Source: Gnetum montanum
Taxonomy: Eukaryota > Streptophyta > Gnetopsida > Gnetales > Gnetaceae
Direction of reading: 5' to 3'
DNA length: 64,000 nt
Assembly: GCA_015680685.1 (NCBI GenBank)
Contig: MNCI01003767.1
Location: forward strand, 304,077 to 368,076
Positions within the stretch are counted from its first letter, which is position 1, and each line of letters begins with the position of its first letter. This document shows, piece after piece, positions 1 to 10,640 of this stretch. Made by a program: the position numbers and the translations under genes. The notes under the pieces were generated by a model. That model was not told where the DNA came from, did not search any database, and worked only from the letters and a program-made list of their open reading frames with translations.

Positions 1-201
1 AGATGAAAAATAACACTCATATCAAGGATTGGTCTTTAATGCAGTTCATGCTTAATCAAAAATTTGAGAAGACTCATCATAGATAAGAAGACATCCAAAA
101 ATTAAAATAGCTAAGGTAGAATGATAAGAGTATGAAGAACTGCTACATGGATTTTTAGAAGCCTTTCTAGCTTACAAAAGTTCATTTGAATGACTATGAG
201 C

Positions 202-635
202 AAACATCGAACTTTCAAGGAGAACTCAAAAGGGAGTATTAACAAGAGCTAACCTTTTATGAGTCCTAAACATTACATGAGGCTATTGAGTTGGCTTTTA
301 AGGCTAAGAAGAAACTCCAAGGCTAAAATAGAAATCCTAAATCTTTTAATGGCAAACACTCCAAAGATTCTAAAGGTAAGAAAGAAGCCAAGAAAAAGGG
401 AAATGCCAAAGGAGACACCAAGGAGAATCAATAGAAGTCTAAGGAGAGCTAAGATTCCAAGAAAGACTACTCCAACAATGGAAAGAATCAAGGTAATAGC
501 TATACATCCAAACTTCAATGTTTCAACTATTGTAGAGGGACACAAGCAATGGAAGTGTAAAAAGCAAAATATCTCCAAAGGAAAGGAACTTCAAACCTTA
601 GAAAAGGGAAAATCCTCCAATGAAGGTAATTGAAG
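202..635 (+). pseudogene. gypsy gag C-terminal part (nucleocapsid), decayed
   Basis: Gag packages retroelement RNA. The gag frame shows the family motif LHEAIELAFKAKKKLQG at about 270-325, followed by a Lys/Ser/Asn-rich basic tail with in-frame stops. A CCHC-like zinc knuckle lies at about 519-558: it reads CFNY.CRG, needs a one-base shift to continue as HKQWKC, and has an extra residue between the first two cysteines. The longest open frame here (259-633) is a different, very basic frame and is probably not the real product. Protease follows at once, as in gypsy gag-pol. Confidence 0.65.
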
Positions 636-663
636 ATATAACTAAAATCAATTCTTGCAACAT

Positions 664-1128
664 TATGGAAATTATGAATAATAATGAGGATCCTATGGGA
701 AAACTACTCTTTAGGATTGACACTAGGTGTCTTGATAGTGGTAAATGGATATACATTTTGATTAATGGTGGTGCTATAGAAAATGTGATTTCTTAAAAGG
801 CTATTTCTAAGATTAGCTTGAAGACATTTCCATACCCTAGGCCCTATAGAATTCATTGGCTTTCAAATAATTGAAGGAGAAGTGTATTTTGTCTTTCAAA
901 ATTATGACAAGGTACATTATGTCATTCTTCCAATTGATTGTGTTGATGTCATTTTGAGAAGACCTTGTAACTTTAACAAGACTTCTTTTAGTGGTGCAAG
1001 AAATGTTTGAATTGTATCAATTGAAGATGGAATACATGAATTAATTTCTATGAATTGATAACATTACAAGGAAAATGACCCTACAAATTCTACATTGATC
1101 TTGCTTAGTGAGCAAGACAAAGTTACAT
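664..1128 (+). pseudogene. gypsy retropepsin region, catalytic Asp lost
   Basis: The aspartic protease of gypsy elements cleaves Gag-Pol. The translation around 740-800 reads IYILINGGAIENVIS, which aligns with IYILIDGEAKENVIS of the related element at 39.0 kb. The catalytic Asp of the D-G/S-G-A active site is Asn here, so the enzyme would be dead even without the stops. The downstream linker (about 1005-1125, motif GIHELISMN) matches GIHDLIPM at 39.3 kb. The RT expected next is absent because the fragment ends. Confidence 0.65.
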
Positions 1129-1319
1129 GATAAACCATTTAACCTAGTTTGCTTTAAAGTATTGTTTCTCTGAACAAGTGCAAAATATACATCTACATTT
1201 ATTTACCTTGCATCCCAGCAAGTGGAAAATAGAAACCGACAAACAAAACATGAGCTCCTGAAATAGGTACTCAATGCCATAGAATTTACGTTAAACCCCT
1301 CTGAACACAAAATCAATAG

Positions 1320-1521
1320 TCAAATTTGATGAACACCATGGATCAATTGGATGCACCCAAAAAGAATTAATTCTTCAGTTCTCCATGAATATTTAATGAT
1401 ACAACACCATTCACGGTAAAATGTGCCAACTAAAGAGATTGCAGCCTTCAAGTCGGCCGTTGAAGTTGGACCATTCATAATACATGTATACCTCTTGAAG
1501 TCAATGTCTTCCACGATGCCC
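1320..1521 (-). pseudogene. candidate coding exon of unknown gene
   Basis: On the minus strand an acceptor-like TGATTTTAG ends at 1522. It is followed by an open frame of about 66 codons beginning GIVEDIDFKRYTCIMNGP and ending at a stop at 1320. Composition looks protein-like: mixed charge, Trp and Cys present, no low complexity. I do not recognise the family. It lies in the CpG-rich island, and downstream (below 1320) the sequence resembles a 3' UTR before meeting the gypsy fragment. It could be a terminal exon of a host gene, a gene fragment, or chance. Confidence 0.35.
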
Positions 1522-2377
1522 CTAAAATCACAACTACTCTACACCAAATCTGGCATTCAATGAAACTTTTAAAAACTTACAAGAAATATTAAATAAATCT
1601 TTCCTCGGGTAATTCTACAATTTTTTTTGGAAAATTAACTTCACACCAATGAGGTGTTGGCATTGTAACCCAAGATTCGATTCTACCACGTAATATTGAA
1701 TTATAAATTAAAAAAGAATTATAAAAAGAATTCTAAAACTGGTGAGATATATTCAAGGAATCTAAATGATCCAAAGTGATGAGAAGTAAAACTTTTAGTT
1801 TCAGTATTTAAAATTTAATTTTAAAGGTTTCCTTTCTCAAATAAGCCAAGCCAAGGAGACCATAAATTCAAGGCTACCATTCCCCGTAAGATTTTGAATT
1901 AAAAGGTATCAAATGGCAAGTCCATTACCTTTGAATGTGGGCCGAGAGCACACAAGAGCACACAACACCATTGGGCATGTAAGTTATTATCTGGTACTTT
2001 CATAACTTGGCCATCATTGAAAAAAGTTAACGATCACACGGTATAAAATCATATGGGAGATTGATGCAAGAACCTTAATCCATGCATCTAGTTTGAGGGT
2101 TGACCGGACTTTCAACTCGGACATGTCGGCACTGAAATCCAGAACATACATTCCATCTATAATAGATTAGAAAAACAAAATTGACTGGTACCCTGTCCAG
2201 AAATGACAATTGAATACTTAAATATTGAATCTGAAGAACAACTATTCCTGCACAGGAACCGTAACTGCGATCGTCAGTCGGCTCGCAGTCGGTACTGGGC
2301 CTGAACATCTCATGATCAAGCCCACATTCATCTCGATATTCGGGCCGAAATATCAAAATTTCAATTTAGTCGGTACC

Positions 2378-2449
2378 TGCGTTATCTGCCAAATAACTAA
2401 ATGCTAAATGAAATGCGTTATCTGCCAAATAACTAAATGCTAAATGAAA
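2378..2449. repeat. 36-bp tandem duplication (2 identical copies)
   Basis: The unit beginning TGCGTTATCTGCC and ending CTAAATGAAA occurs at 2378-2413 and again, base for base, at 2414-2449. Perfect identity implies a recent duplication. It lies inside the CpG-rich island. Confidence 0.9.
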
Positions 2450-2475
2450 AAGAAGTCAAACTGGAGAGACAGTGA

Positions 2476-2509
2476 GCGTTCAAACGCCCCAGGCAGGGTT
2501 TCCCCTGCC
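2476..2509. repeat. two adjacent small hairpins
   Basis: GCGTT (2476-2480) pairs with AACGC (2483-2487), and GGCAGGG (2492-2498) pairs perfectly with CCCTGCC (2503-2509) around a 4-base loop. Their role is unknown. There is no T tract or CTRR end that would make a terminator or a Helitron 3' end convincing. Confidence 0.5.
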
Positions 2510-2605
2510 CACCAAAAACCATTGATCTTTATTATATTTTGGACCCACCCCGTAAGCGCACCCAGCGAGGTAAGATCCTTTGTCCATACACAAATTAATA
2601 ACTAC

Positions 2606-2659
2606 ATCAACATAAGAAATGACTGAAGCTTGATCAACATAAGAAATGACTGAAGGTTG
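2606..2659. repeat. 27-bp tandem duplication
   Basis: The unit ATCAACATAAGAAATGACTG plus seven bases is present at 2606-2632 and 2633-2659, differing at one position (AAGCTTG versus AAGGTTG). It is a second recent local duplication in the island. Confidence 0.9.
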
Positions 2660-2996
2660 TAAGAACGGGGCACAAATGGCATCCAGCGGGATTTTCCTTG
2701 GATGATTTCTCCCTCAATATTTTAATTTTACATAATAGAAAATAACAACTTAAATCTAAAGCTGTAAATTCCACTGGAATTCGTAGAAAGAGTATTGAAC
2801 GTTCTCAACTTCTATCGAAATTAACAGAAGAGTCTTCATACTTCTATGTGAATGAATACTCCTTCAAAATCAAAGCCAAACATGTTAGTACCCTAACCGT
2901 CCAGCCGTTTAGCATATCAAAATTTGGACTTCATTGCGTATTCACGTCGCGCGACAAGGAAGACAAAAACAAGAAGGTAAACTCCTCACTGGTACT

Positions 2997-3408
2997 CATA
3001 TCCTGTGATACAAGTTTCCCCTGGAATCTCACGCTGTCAGATAAGCATGCAATGTCAAATGTGAATGTTGCATATCCTGTGATAGAAGTTTCCACTGGAA
3101 TCTTGCTCTGTCAGATAAGCATGCAATGCCAAATGTGAATGTTGCATATCCTGTGATAGAAGTTTCCGAATGTTGCATATCCTGTGTGATAGAAGTTTCC
3201 GAATGTTGCATATCCTGTGTGATAGAAGTTTCCGAATGTTGCATATCCTGTGATAAAAGTTTCCGTTGCATATCCTGTGTGATAGAAGTTTCCGAATGTT
3301 GCATATCCTGTGTGATAGAAGTTTCCGAATGTTGCATATCCTGTGATAGAAGTTTCCACCGGAATCTCACGCTGTCAGATAAGTATGCAATGCCAAATGT
3401 GAATGTTG
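2997..3408. repeat. two-level nested minisatellite (74-bp and 27-33-bp units)
   Basis: Three long units of 74 bp (2997-3070, 3071-3144, 3335-3408) flank six short units of 31, 33, 33, 27, 33 and 33 bp (3145-3334). Every unit starts CATATCCTGTG and ends near GTTG. The short unit equals the long unit with its middle, from the TTTCC point to near GAATGTTG, removed. The 33-bp form is 11 codons, so both strands show open frames with repeated peptides (plus strand EVSECCISCVI, minus strand QDMQHSETSIT). A degenerate 14-bp doublet, GACGACGCTGTTCA then GACGATGCTGTTAT, follows at 3411-3438. Confidence 0.9.
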
Positions 3409-3862
3409 CAGACGACGCTGTTCAGACGATGCTGTTATACAAAGACAACACGAAATTCTTCCATCCTAACCACACTGCTGCTGCAGCATGAAACGAAATT
3501 AAATGTAAACCAAATAAGGAAGAGCAAGAATGCAAAAAGATGATGTATAATGAAAAACGGAAAACAATTTTGTATATACGAAGGAACTGTTTTATATGTC
3601 ACAACATACCCGAAAATCTTCGAGCACATAAAAGAATTGAAAACATTTCAACAAATTTTACTTACCTCGTGTTACGACTGAAGCTTTTAAAAGTACGGAA
3701 CATCATATCTATTGCATCATATCGAAATCTCACGTGAATAAACTAATCAAACGAACCAATAGCAACCCCGAAAACCAAGATGATAAGCAAATAATTAAAA
3801 AGCTCCAGTGCACATAAAACGATAAGGAAACTAAGATATGTAAAATTCGCAGAAGAAAAAGC

Positions 3863-4020
3863 GTATATAAACAATTTTTTCCAAACAGAGGAGAAAATTC
3901 TAGATATAAGCCAGATCCTACCATAAGCCTTAAAGGACAAGTATAAACAATTTCTTCCAAACAGAGGAGAAAATCCTATCTAGATATAAGCCATATCCTA
4001 CCATAAGCCTTAAAGGATAA
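3863..4020. repeat. 78/80-bp imperfect tandem duplication
   Basis: 3863-3940 and 3941-4020 share the order GTAT..AAACAATTT, CCAAACAGAGGAGAAAAT, TAGATATAAGCC and CCTACCATAAGCCTTAAAGG, with a few substitutions and small indels. It is the third local duplication in this island, older than the 36-bp one. Confidence 0.85.
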
Positions 4021-4255
4021 GTATCGGACGGCAGAGGAAGCTAGGGCGCCAATGGGTTTAGTAGAGGATACAATATACTTATCAAATGAAAGCCTAAAAT
4101 TGCTAGAGTGCAGCAACAAAGAGAGCGCAGAGACTTACGAAAATCAGTAAAACCTGAATCACACATGCAGAAGCGAATATGTAGACTAGGAAGAGTTTTG
4201 AAAAAAGAAGACGAAAGAAAAATGATAAGAGAAAATGAAATAAAATGATCATTAC

Positions 4256-4360
4256 CTGAAGAGAAAGGATCCGATGCTGCAGAAAAATAGTACCAATTTG
4301 CAGGCAAAAATACCGATTCAGCGACCGGCAATCACAGATGGAAATAAATGGGCAACACAT
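4256..4360 (-). other. candidate first exon with 5' splice donor
   Basis: Reading the minus strand, an ATG at 4360 opens a frame (MCCPFISICDC...) that reaches CTCTTCAG followed by GTAATG, a good plant donor (exon end 4256). A second donor-like TTCGTAAGT lies about 120 bp downstream. It could be a 5' exon or 5' UTR of the same hypothetical minus-strand gene as 1320-1521. Translation past the donor is T-rich and hydrophobic and looks like intron. Support is splice-site resemblance only. Confidence 0.25.
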
Positions 4361-4400
4361 TTTTGTCGCAAAAATGATACCGTTATGGAGTTAATGGTTT

Positions 4401-5300
4401 GCGTGCTCATTATTTTTTCAGAATCTTTTTTGCTAATAGAATTGGCTAATTCTCAAATGGTTGTGAAAAATGAATGAGAAATGGTTGGATCATAAAGTTT
4501 TTATGCATCATCACTGTAATACTTTTATCACTTAGGAATGAAAAGTGGATTTTGATCCTTTTCTTTTGATAACTATGAAATTCTGTGTTGAATTGAATTA
4601 AAAAATCTCTCCTATTTTTCAATATGTTAAAAGTGATTGGTAGCAACATTGGCACAATCATAAAGACATAGTCAAAAACATTTCTAGATGATCTAGAGTG
4701 TAAATGCGATTTTGTAGAGATTAATTTACAGTAAAGAAAAATAGAATTAAAACTCAAACATGGTAATCAGTTTTTCCCAAAAACTACATACTATAACTTG
4801 TGAGAGGTTGTAACTATTGTTGTTGCAGGTCATGTTATTGCAATGTCTTATTTCTAATAAAAAAGTTGTTTTTGAGGAAAACAACCGAAAAGCAAACAAT
4901 GGTAGTTTTCAATAAGCACGTATGAAATCTTTTTAAACAAGTTTTCAACCTTTTACTAATCCTTCTAATTTTAAAGGTAATAATAAGCTCCTAATATTTA
5001 AAGAGAATTCCTTTTTAGAAAAAAAATTTCAGCAAGGACCAATTATGGAAATATTGATGCAAATAAATTCCATTTAGTTTAACACAAAAAGAAAAGGCCC
5101 ACAAATATTGCTTTCAGTTTAAATACCTCAAAGATATCTCATTCTCTTTCAACTTCTACTATTGTTACAAATGTTGTTTTTATCAAATAATGATTTTTTA
5201 CTTATTAGTGACATGGATTGTAACACAAATGCTAAGCTTGAAAAATCAAGGATGAGGGCTTCCTCCCCCACATCTAATGTTAGTTTTATTGTAGAATGTT
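4401..5300. other. AT-rich stretch, nothing identified
   Basis: I see no convincing gene. The plus strand at about 4860-5290 has broken Asn/Lys/Ser-rich frames that could be a very decayed copia gag tail, but no zinc knuckle or protease motif supports this. It ends exactly at the TGATGAG terminus of the next LTR. Confidence 0.4.
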
Positions 5301-6047
5301 TGATGAGTGGTGAGGTACCCCTACACTCAACCATACGAATACGAACATTCATGGACGATTCGGTCAAACTTTATAGATGAACTAGTTGTGGTTGTGGTAT
5401 CTAGATAGTTACTCATTGATCGCAATTCAATGTCTTTCCACCTAGACTAGTATTTGCTTTGTCACGTATGGTTTAGTCCAGAGTGAGGTGTATGATGTGG
5501 TCCTAAACTAGTGCTACCCCTAGAGACAATGGAAGTAACTTTGTTTAAGCTAATAGGGAATGGGAGAAGAGAATCTAAGCTAGCATAAGTGTGATGAGCA
5601 TCCATCCTTAATCATCCGTACACATCTTGGAACTTGTGTACTATTGTTGGGATTACCAAGTGCATGTTACTTAAGCACTCCTAGATATGCTACTGGGATA
5701 CCAAGTAGTCACACTTAAATGCTCGTGATTAAGTCATGCTCATTCCATGTTTAATAACAGGGATAGTGAAGGAAGGTAAATAAATATTAATTAAGAAAGC
5801 AATAAATAATAATAACAATTAAGTAATTAAAACTAAGTGAATGCTGCAATGATAAAGTAATCTCGATCTTTCTTGCCAGTGATGTGCATGTCCAAGTATG
5901 TTACACTCAAATAGAGGTTCCGTACAATTACAATAATCACACTGCAGACATGCACTGGGGAAAGAGTTGAGATAAACTAAAAATGAACAAAAAAAACTCT
6001 ACTTCTACACTTACTCTAACACCCCTTTTCCTGTGCTCCCAAATGTG

Positions 6048-6055
6048 TATTTATA
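6048..6055 (-). promoter_or_regulatory. TATAAATA box of the LTR
   Basis: The minus-strand sequence CCTATAAATACAC lies just downstream of the GATATC array, at the same place as in the LTRs at 56169, 58162 and 63622. The LTR would start transcription a few tens of bases further on. Assignment rests on conserved position within the family. Confidence 0.6.
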
Positions 6056-6074
6056 GGCTTACACAAGAATCACG

Positions 6075-6190
6075 ATATCATGTATCCGATATCATTATCC
6101 AGCCTACGATATCACATACTCAATATCAAGGGTTCGATATCAAGGGTCTGATGTCAAGGGTCTAATATTAACACCTGGTTTTCAAGGGTC
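6075..6190 (-). repeat. decayed GATATC array in U3
   Basis: Several GATATC or near copies (CGATATCA, CCGATATC, TCGATATC, TGATGTC, TAATATT, TGATATT), spaced about 14-25 bp, lie between the LTR end and the TATA box. They match the intact GCGATATCGC array at 63646-63744, with flanking CG bases mostly turned to TG/CA, as expected from methylated-C decay. Confidence 0.7.
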
Positions 6191-6223
6191 TGATATTAGC
6201 ACTTAACAAACCATGATTCATCA

Positions 6224-6615
6224 TACCCCTACGACTGAATAACAACTCGTCCTTGAGTCAAAGAAAGTGAGCAACAAGTTCATTCAATTACAAACAGGGG
6301 ATATGTACGAGATTATTGAATGACCATGGACTGTTTCATGCTGCAATGTGGGACTAAACAAGATTTGGACATAGACACAAAAGACAAAACTTGTGGAACT
6401 CATGGGGTTCCTGGTGGTGGTGGCTCTCCATGGGTGCCTTTCCTTTGTTATGTGCTCCAGGCTTTTGAGATTGATACCATTGAAGAAGTGCCTAACATTT
6501 CTCCTCTTCTATTTAAGGATTATGAGTTGTCCATGCTGATGTTCCAATGTTTGATGGAGTTGACACTTCCCATGGACACGGTAGCTGTGGGAACACTTGA
6601 TTGGCCTTGACATTA
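6224..6615 (-). pseudogene. 3' internal end of Athila-like element, C-terminus of extra ORF
   Basis: Upstream (minus strand) of the 3' LTR, one frame is nearly open and includes HGEPPPPGT, which resembles HSEPHKPPPPGT at about 58530 in the related element. It continues through a segment ending near the conserved pre-LTR sequence. It is probably the C-terminal tail of the extra (post-integrase) protein of these elements. Homology ends near 6615. The plus-strand open frame at 6320-6610 is its shadow. Confidence 0.5.
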
Positions 6616-9600
6616 TATTTGACTGGCCTATGCTTTATGTTTATACCTTAAACCTATGCATGCTATGCTTATGGTTATTGTTTTAAAATAATTGGGTTTT
6701 AATTGTGTATTTAAGCTATCTGCTATGTGGATGCTTTCCTAAGATTTTTTTTTTATATTGTAGTTCAAGCATATATGCACTAAATCTTATCAAAGTTTTA
6801 AGTAATCAAGTATCAAGTACTATATAGGTCATTGACATATAAAGTTCTACATCCAGTATGTGATATGCTTATTTGTTATATGTTTGAAACACTTAGCTAT
6901 ACCTCTATATTTTATGCGATGTCTAGTTAGATCATTTTACATTTATTTTACCATAAAGTGATACTATAGAATAGTACCCTTAGATAGCTAATTTGGAATT
7001 TGAACCTTAGACCTTGCATAGCTTATAGCTATTATATAGCTTACATAGTAGTAATTAAAGGGTAATTGTATATCCAAACTTGAAAAAATATTATCTTTGA
7101 AACTAAAGTATATATTTTAATTTTAGATGTGGGACACACGTATTATATGGGCTTTAAACACCTATTAGTCAAAACTAACATGCCCATATGATTATAAATG
7201 CCTTACAACCCTTCTAGTAGAAATCATTCATTTGCTTCACCAATAAGAAATAGCTAGAGAGGGAGATCTTGTTGAAATAGGAGAATACGTCATAGCCCAA
7301 GCCTCTACATTCTTTCCATATCTACATGAATTTCCATTCTTTCCTTTCAGGTTTTTGATTCTAGATTTCTCTTAGATCTAATTATTAATCTTCTACCTCA
7401 ACTTAGAGTTGGAGTTATTTTAGGAGATCTTAGCCATGTAAGGATCTTATCATTGGCATTTCCTTTTTAGGTAGGAAACTTTATTACAATGTCTCTAATT
7501 CAAGCTTTTCTTCTCAAGTTTTTTGCAAAATTTGAAATTTTTGTATGCCATGGTTCTAAGATATGCATTTAGCTACATATTTTAGAAATTTGAGTCTGAA
7601 TCTATGTTTCTAATAATTTCGTGAGTTTATATGCTAAATTTTAGTTCATTTTGATCAAATATGAATATTAATTAATTCATTGTAATTTTTTAAGAAGGTA
7701 ATATTAGAAATTTAATTTCTATCATAATTTAGAGCTTTTGAACCTAATTCCTTGCAACTTACACTCTCTATAAAAAATTTCTAGAAGTATCAACCTAGAA
7801 AATTTGGTAATTTTTAAGGATTTTATGATCCTCATGCACTTTTTTGTAACATTCTTAAGGGTCATGACATTTCATACAAGTTGATAAAAATATTCAATGG
7901 CAAGAATGAATGAAGAAAGAGATCACTTGGATTGTCTCAGATACATGTAATTTTTGATAACTAGAAACATAGTTTCTAGTAGAAAAAAGAAAGAGATAAA
8001 TCCTCCACTAAAACTTGTATATCATTAAGGAATTTTGGAGTTGCATTTCAAGTTCAGTTATGAGTAAATTAGTAACTAATTCATTTAGTTATTTTTCCCC
8101 ACCACCTTGGGCTTCATTTATTTGAAAATTGCTCCTTACAAATATTTCTTATTTGGATAATGCATATGTAGGTTTCTTTTCTTAATATCTTTTGTTTTAA
8201 AGAAACATTAAGCCATCCTACAATCCTTGTGGTTGTAACCTTTGACCATGCTTCAATAATGAAGCAGCTCTAGCCTTTAACCTTGGTACAACATTTAAAA
8301 CAAATAATTCTTGAAAGTAAATTTATGTTATAGTTTTAATTTTGTCTAAAAAATTTTATTTTACAAAATGAGTAAACATTCCAACTTATGACATTTGGAA
8401 CTTAAGTGTGCATAATGTAACAACCCATATTTTGGAAATGCCTACGTTAGAATTCTTATTTATGCTTATACTCTCTAGGTGTTCTATATGTTGGTGTTAT
8501 TATTTTCAATTACACTTTACAATTAATTGGATTTAAATATTATGTTATTCTTCTTATGTATAATTAATTCTATGCATTATTAAATTATATTTTTAGCTAA
8601 TGTACACTAATTTGGTAAATGAGTATGATAGGATTTATCATGAAGGCTCTAGTTTGGGCATATAAGACATGTGATAACATAATTAGGTTTTATGAGAATG
8701 ATACCTTTATAAATTAAATTAATTATTTGCATGTGCTGATTTTATTTAAATTATTTTTTGTATAACTTTATTGGCTTTTGGAAAGTATACGTACGTTATG
8801 AGGATTAGATATAGTTTGCATTTATTAGAGATTTAAACTATAGAAATATAATCAAGGTTGCTAAGTTTGTGATTTTGGTATTTTTCCATTAAAATTCCAT
8901 ACTCCATTCTTTTAAAACTTTGAAATTTATTTTCTTGGAAATGGAAAAGTAGCTCAATTGGGGACTTGTGTCGGTGCTAATCAACTTTGCTAGATTGTGC
9001 ATATGTGCTTTCATTACGAGTGTGGTTGTCTTTGTGCATTACTTCATGGATTTATGCATCTTGACTCAATGAGTTGTCTTAGCATTATCTCATGGTTATT
9101 TTATCTATTATGTTTTTTGAAATGTTAACATGGTTGGATTTTGTTAGGAATTTTCAAATATTCATAGAATTAAGATTGAACTTGGTCTTACTTGGAATGA
9201 TTATACTTGTCTAAACTTTGTGCTTTATTTGTATGCTTTATACTAGTAGGATTTATTATTTTGATGATTTTTTGGAATCTAGGGTTTTATGAGAATTCAT
9301 TGTAGTAACTATTTTAAGCCTTTCGTATTGTACATTATTTCTATATTTCCATGTCATTAGATTTGTCTTTCTTTAGATCTAATTGGATTTGATCATTTCA
9401 TTAAATTTTGACTTACCATTGTTTTATGCTTTTTTGATGATTTTCTAGCATTTTTACCCTTTTTATACCTTCAAATTAATTGACATGTGTTCTCTCATAT
9501 TAAAGATATGTTAATATCTTCTATGTCATCTCTATCATGTCATCATTGTTTCCTATCAATTTCTAAATTTTTGGAAGTCATTTTGAGTTATTTTCCTTTC

Positions 9601-9935
9601 ATCTAAGGCTTTGTTTTGACACCATAAGTCAACCATGCATCACAGTAAGACTACCAATATTGATTATGCATTATATTCTTCCATCATGAATCATGGTGGA
9701 TTGTAATTGATTATTCCTTAGAATTTTAGTCTCTATTTTTCAAAAACCCATAATCCCGCCACTCATGATTAACTTGTGGTCAAGTCATGATCATCCACCA
9801 TGAGTTATGATAAATACTTCTAAGCCATTTTTTCATTCGAGGCCACTTCATATGGTTTCTATTTAATCATAGTCATGTTCTAGTCTTGGTCTTCCACCAT
9901 AGGTTTTATTTAGGTCATCATAAATTTATGGTTAA
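6616..9935. other. 3.3 kb AT-rich stretch, no gene recognised
   Basis: I find no protein homology in any frame. A TGTAACAACCC at 8415 resembles the start of some plant gypsy LTRs, but I cannot find a matching end, PBS or second copy. It is probably old retroelement non-coding sequence. Confidence 0.4.
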
Positions 9936-10594
9936 GCCAAACTTATTACAATTTTCTCCTTAACTTATATGTCATCATATTCTAATCTTTGATAAACTAA
10001 CCATTTTATCTTTCATAGTCTTGAAATTTTGTCTCCCACCAAGTAGAAGCCATATCCTCTAATCTAGATTCATTAATTGATACCCTTAATTGATTTGGGA
10101 ACTCCACTAACTTGAAATACTTATCAAGTACCTTTAGCCAACTTGACAAAGCATTTGCATCTTCTACATCACTAAAGTCTTCGATTCTACATGCAAAAGT
10201 ATGGTAGCATTTTTAATGCTCTAACAAGCATGAACTCATCCTCATCATCAAGCTTGTTATGAGAAAAAGTAGATGCTAGTGATGGAGCTCTTGGAACTTG
10301 AATATAAGGAATTGGATTCCCTTTCACAAGCATTCTAGGCTAGTGGATTCTTACACTCTCATAGCTGGATTATCCTTCCTTGTTATCTACTCCCCCTCCA
10401 CTAGGCTTAAAAACTTCTTCACCTTTAGAAAATGAATGGTCATCCTCTCCATAAGTCTAAATATGAATAGGACGTACATTCTTATCTACCTTCATACTAA
10501 TCTCATCCAATGGAGCAACCATTAGATGAAAGGTAGATTTCATGATTTGGATAACTCTATTGAAGATTTGAACTTGTTTCTTCTTAGGTCTCAT
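9936..10594 (-). pseudogene. gypsy gag N-terminal fragment (second unit)
   Basis: The start ATG at 10594 (MRPKKKQV) lies about 50 bp after the PBS, as expected. The frame continues with MKSTFHLMVAPLDEI and KLDDEDEF. The same blocks appear at 14868-14500 (STFHLVVAPLDEI) and on the plus strand at 35765-36290 (STFHMMVF, KLDDEDQA), showing one gag family. Stops and shifts accumulate after about codon 50. The fragment ends near 9936 before the capsid part is complete. Confidence 0.65.
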
Positions 10595-10640
10595 CTGAAA
10601 TTGATAAAAATCCCTAATCAAATTCCAAGAAAAAATCACC

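Larger units (their letters stand above)
1..1128 (+). mobile_element. Ty3/gypsy gag-protease remnant, truncated at both ends
   Basis: Conceptual translation across frames gives a gypsy gag tail, a damaged zinc knuckle and a retropepsin region in the usual order. The same blocks occur, better preserved, at 38284-39400 on the plus strand, so they belong to one gypsy family. The element runs off the left edge of the window. Homology to the 39.3-39.4 kb region continues to about 1128 and then stops where a CpG-rich, non-retroelement stretch begins. No LTR is visible. It is an old fossil with many stops and frameshifts. Confidence 0.75.
1129..4400. other. CpG-rich island without retroelement homology; possible host-gene remnant
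   Basis: This 3.3 kb stretch differs from the rest of the window. CpG is frequent (for example 2205-2345 and 2460-2580), GC is higher, and I find no gag, pol or LTR homology. It holds a candidate minus-strand exon bounded by an AG acceptor (1320-1521), a candidate first exon with a GTAAT donor (4256-4360), two small hairpins, three local tandem duplications and a two-level minisatellite. Preserved CpG suggests low methylation or recent arrival. A decayed or rearranged host gene on the minus strand is one reading; a non-LTR insertion is another. I recognise no protein family. Confidence 0.4.
5301..6223 (-). repeat. Athila-like LTR (3' LTR of a minus-strand element)
   Basis: Bounded by TGATGAGTGGTGAGG at 5301 and ATCATCA at 6223, the inverted ends of the TGATGAG...CTCATCA family seen at 23133, 46998, 55943, 57398 and 62669. 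On the minus strand the order is a GATATC array (6190-6075), a TATAAATA box (6055-6048), then the R/U5-like body. The sequence beyond 6223 is the family's conserved pre-LTR segment (ACCCCTACGACTGAAT, reverse of the region before the 3' LTR), so this is a 3' LTR. Confidence 0.8.

Noticed and set aside
259-633. 124-codon very basic open frame
   Set aside because: It is out of frame with the recognisable gypsy gag text (LHEAIEL..., CFNY) and is rich in Lys/Arg because of A-rich sequence; treated as a shadow.
2476-2509. Hairpins as a Helitron 3' end
   Set aside because: No CTRR within the expected distance and no 5' TC partner; kept only as a small repeat.
2997-3408. CRISPR-like array
   Set aside because: Units are contiguous without unique spacers, and the setting is a plant nuclear genome.
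3029-3491. Open frames with repeated peptides on both strands
   Set aside because: They arise because the 33-bp repeat is a multiple of three; no start context, flanking domain or splice support.
3435-4360. Several hydrophobic minus-strand frames resembling membrane proteins
   Set aside because: T-rich sequence yields Phe/Leu/Ile by composition; frames overlap each other and have no consistent start or homology.
6320-6610. 96-codon plus-strand frame (MTMDCFML...)
   Set aside because: The minus strand carries the element-related HGEPPPPGT frame leading to the 3' LTR; the plus frame is probably its shadow.
8415-9600. Possible gypsy LTR starting TGTAACAACCC
   Set aside because: No end, PBS, PPT or second copy found; the motif alone is too short.
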